Below are positions 62,635 to 64,000 of a stretch of 64,000 bases of DNA, in pieces. A program made the position numbers and the translations under genes. The notes under the pieces were generated by a model. It worked only from the letters and a program-made list of their open reading frames with translations. It was not told where the DNA came from and searched no databases. Source of the DNA: Brachyspira hampsonii (GTDB lineage: Bacteria; Spirochaetota; Brachyspiria; Brachyspirales; Brachyspiraceae). The stretch is from positions 195,896 through 259,895 of the forward strand of contig NZ_MDCO01000001.1 of the NCBI RefSeq assembly GCF_001746205.1. The letters run 5' to 3'. The first letter of the stretch is position 1. Every line of letters starts with the position of its first letter.

Positions 62635-63594
62635 ATGACATATTATGATGCAGCTAAAAAAGTTTTGGAGCAAAGCGATGTTCCCATGAAAGTTGATGAA
62701 ATATGGGCTAAGGCTTGCGAATTAGGTTATGATAAAATTATAGCTGAAACATTAAACGGAAAAATGAGTAAAACCCCAATTTCAAGTTTGGGTGCTAAAA
62801 TATATACAGATATAAAATTCAATCCTGATACTACTATATTTATTAAAATTGGTAAGGGGAAATTCTTATTAAAGAGTAAAATAAATAATTCTAATCAGAA
62901 TTTGATAAATGAAATTAATAATTTAAGCGAAGAAGAAGATGCAGAAGATATAATTGAAAATACAATTACAAATAAAAAAATATTAGAAGAAGATTTGCAT
63001 ATACCGCTTACAAAGTATTTGTATTCAATGAAAATATATTCTAAAACAATAAATGCAAATGCCACAGATGTTAACTTGAAAGGAAAAATGAAATGGGGTA
63101 CTCCTGATATAGTGGCTGTTACATTTAAAGATTATATTAATAAATCAGTTTTAGAATTGTTCAATCATATAAATTTACCTACCACAGAGCTTTATGCTTA
63201 TGAATTAAAATTAAAACTTACACTTGGAAGTTTAACAGAATATTATTTTCAGGCATTATCAAATTCCGGATGGGCTAATGAAGCTTGGCTTGTTGCTATG
63301 GAAATAGATGAAAATAATTACGATGAATTGATGGAAGAAATAAAAAGATTAAACCAGTCTTTCGGAGTAGGTGTAATTAAATTAGACTATAATAACCCAG
63401 AAGATTCTGAGATATTATTTTCTGCCAAAAAAAGAAATTATTTAGATATAGACACTATGCATAAACTTTGCTATAACAGACAGTTTCAAGATTTTATTAA
63501 TGATGTTAATGAAATATTAGATGCAAAAGATAAATCTAAAAGTCATATAATATCGAGTTTAATAAATAGCGGAAGATTTAATAATCCTCATTAA
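62635..63594 (+). CDS. HARE-HTH protein with PD-(D/E)XK-like C-terminal domain (COG2958 type)
   Basis: A 319-residue protein. Residues 1-75 form a winged HARE-HTH domain (YYDAAKKVLEQSDVPMKVDE, IWAKACELGY, SSLGAKIYTDIK), found in chromatin and restriction proteins. After an acidic linker the C-terminal part (120-290) has KWGTPDIVAV, then TTELYAYELKLKL, a possible PD...E-x-K nuclease core. AGGAG lies before ATG 62635. No methyltransferase is adjacent. It could be a stand-alone restriction or DNA-binding factor. A role in phase with the R-M pair at 32-33.7 kb is not supported. Confidence 0.7.
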   Translation: MTYYDAAKKVLEQSDVPMKVDEIWAKACELGYDKIIAETLNGKMSKTPISSLGAKIYTDIKFNPDTTIFIKIGKGKFLLKSKINNSNQNLINEINNLSEEEDAEDIIENTITNKKILEEDLHIPLTKYLYSMKIYSKTINANATDVNLKGKMKWGTPDIVAVTFKDYINKSVLELFNHINLPTTELYAYELKLKLTLGSLTEYYFQALSNSGWANEAWLVAMEIDENNYDELMEEIKRLNQSFGVGVIKLDYNNPEDSEILFSAKKRNYLDIDTMHKLCYNRQFQDFINDVNEILDAKDKSKSHIISSLINSGRFNNPH

Positions 63595-63752
63595 GAAAAA
63601 ATCAAAAGTTAATATAATGGTAAAAATTAGAAGTAAAAAATAATTTATTATGAACTATATATAGTTTTTTATGTTTTTAATGTAAATATTTGTATCTAAT
63701 TTAATAGATAAAAATAAAAATATTGTTTATAATATTTTTATAGGATTTGTAT

Positions 63753-64000
63753 ATGAATATTAATAATGTGAACAGTATTATAATTAATAATTTAAATTTG
63801 GTTATGTATTATTTATCTTTTTTAATAATATTTATCATAATGTTTATTTTATATAAAAAATCTAATAGAGATAAATTAAAAGAGTTGTTAAAGTTTTTAC
63901 ACAAATACTATAATTTATTTTTTATAATTTTGTTTCTTATATCTTTATTATCATTCAGCAGTATTTATTTTACTCATACAAATAATGTAGAAAAAAGATT
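63753..64000 (+). CDS. Partial hypothetical membrane protein, 3' end outside window
   Basis: An open frame of 82 codons runs to the end of the window. It starts ATG 63753 with AGGA eight bases upstream, and has two membrane helices (LVMYYLSFLIIFIIMFIL and FFIILFLISLLSFSSIYF) with a KKSNRDKLKE loop between. No family recognised from this portion. Confidence 0.6.
   Translation, partial: MNINNVNSIIINNLNLVMYYLSFLIIFIIMFILYKKSNRDKLKELLKFLHKYYNLFFIILFLISLLSFSSIYFTHTNNVEKR

Overview
The window is very AT-rich with short intergenic gaps, lipoproteins with relaxed spirochaete-type lipoboxes (e.g. LMILSC, FAVSC), a FlgM-like flagellar anti-sigma factor, and a four-gene tandem of NlpA/MetQ-type lipoproteins that looks like the Blp/BmpB lipoprotein locus of Brachyspira. 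Together these suggest the chromosome of an anaerobic intestinal spirochaete of the genus Brachyspira. I see no prophage, complete insertion sequence, CRISPR array, rRNA or tRNA gene.

Layout. 1-8 kb: 3' part of argJ, two MATE exporters, a thiolase, a solitary hisF, and a PepSY-like gene with an elaborate operator region. 8-11 kb: an AddB-like Fe-S nuclease. 11-17.4 kb (minus): a methionine-uptake cluster metN-metI, a lactate/malate-dehydrogenase-like gene, then four NlpA lipoproteins. 17.6-27 kb: DUF4405 membrane protein, copA, UDP-xylose synthase-like gene, NfeD protease, folD. 27-34 kb: TPR protein, alanine/glycine symporter, a AAA ATPase remnant, tsaC, a degenerate receiver-GGDEF protein, and a convergent restriction-modification pair. 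34-39 kb: argS, a repeat cluster, a membrane ferritin/VIT protein and a DMT transporter. 39-45 kb: an extremely AT-rich tract with many DnaA-box-like nonamers, a degenerate kinase/membrane LuxR pair, flgM-rsmI, two parS-like palindromes, and a radical SAM gene preceded by 45 tandem GATTT units. 45-64 kb: TonB-like protein, Fe-alcohol dehydrogenase, HEAT and OmpA-like envelope proteins, a PseG/methyltransferase fusion, ankyrin protein, PotD-like protein, arylsulfotransferase, YhcC-like radical SAM, several transporters, thymidine kinase and a HARE-HTH nuclease-like protein.

The strongest unexplained signals are non-coding. (1) Two dispersed repeat families lie in the intergenic gaps: a ~215-bp near-palindrome built from G-rich boxes (family A, 13 loci) and an ~85-bp element with CGCACG/CGTGCG ends (family B, 11 loci), usually side by side. 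(2) A cobalamin riboswitch with its own promoter lies on the minus strand with no gene downstream, pointing antisense into the yhcC-like gene. (3) The nhaC-type gene has a leader with an aromatic-rich 19-codon ORF and mutually exclusive antiterminator/terminator helices. (4) The 39-43 kb region has features of a replication origin/centromere. (5) A pentanucleotide tract in the 5' UTR of the radical SAM gene could be a phase-variation switch.

Transport and envelope genes dominate: amino-acid and methionine uptake (MetNI plus four binding lipoproteins, AGCS, DAACS, NhaC-type), drug/metal export (MATE x2, CopA, VIT) and at least eight lipoproteins. This fits a host-associated auxotroph living on imported nutrients. 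All assignments rest on reading translated motifs; no database search was run.
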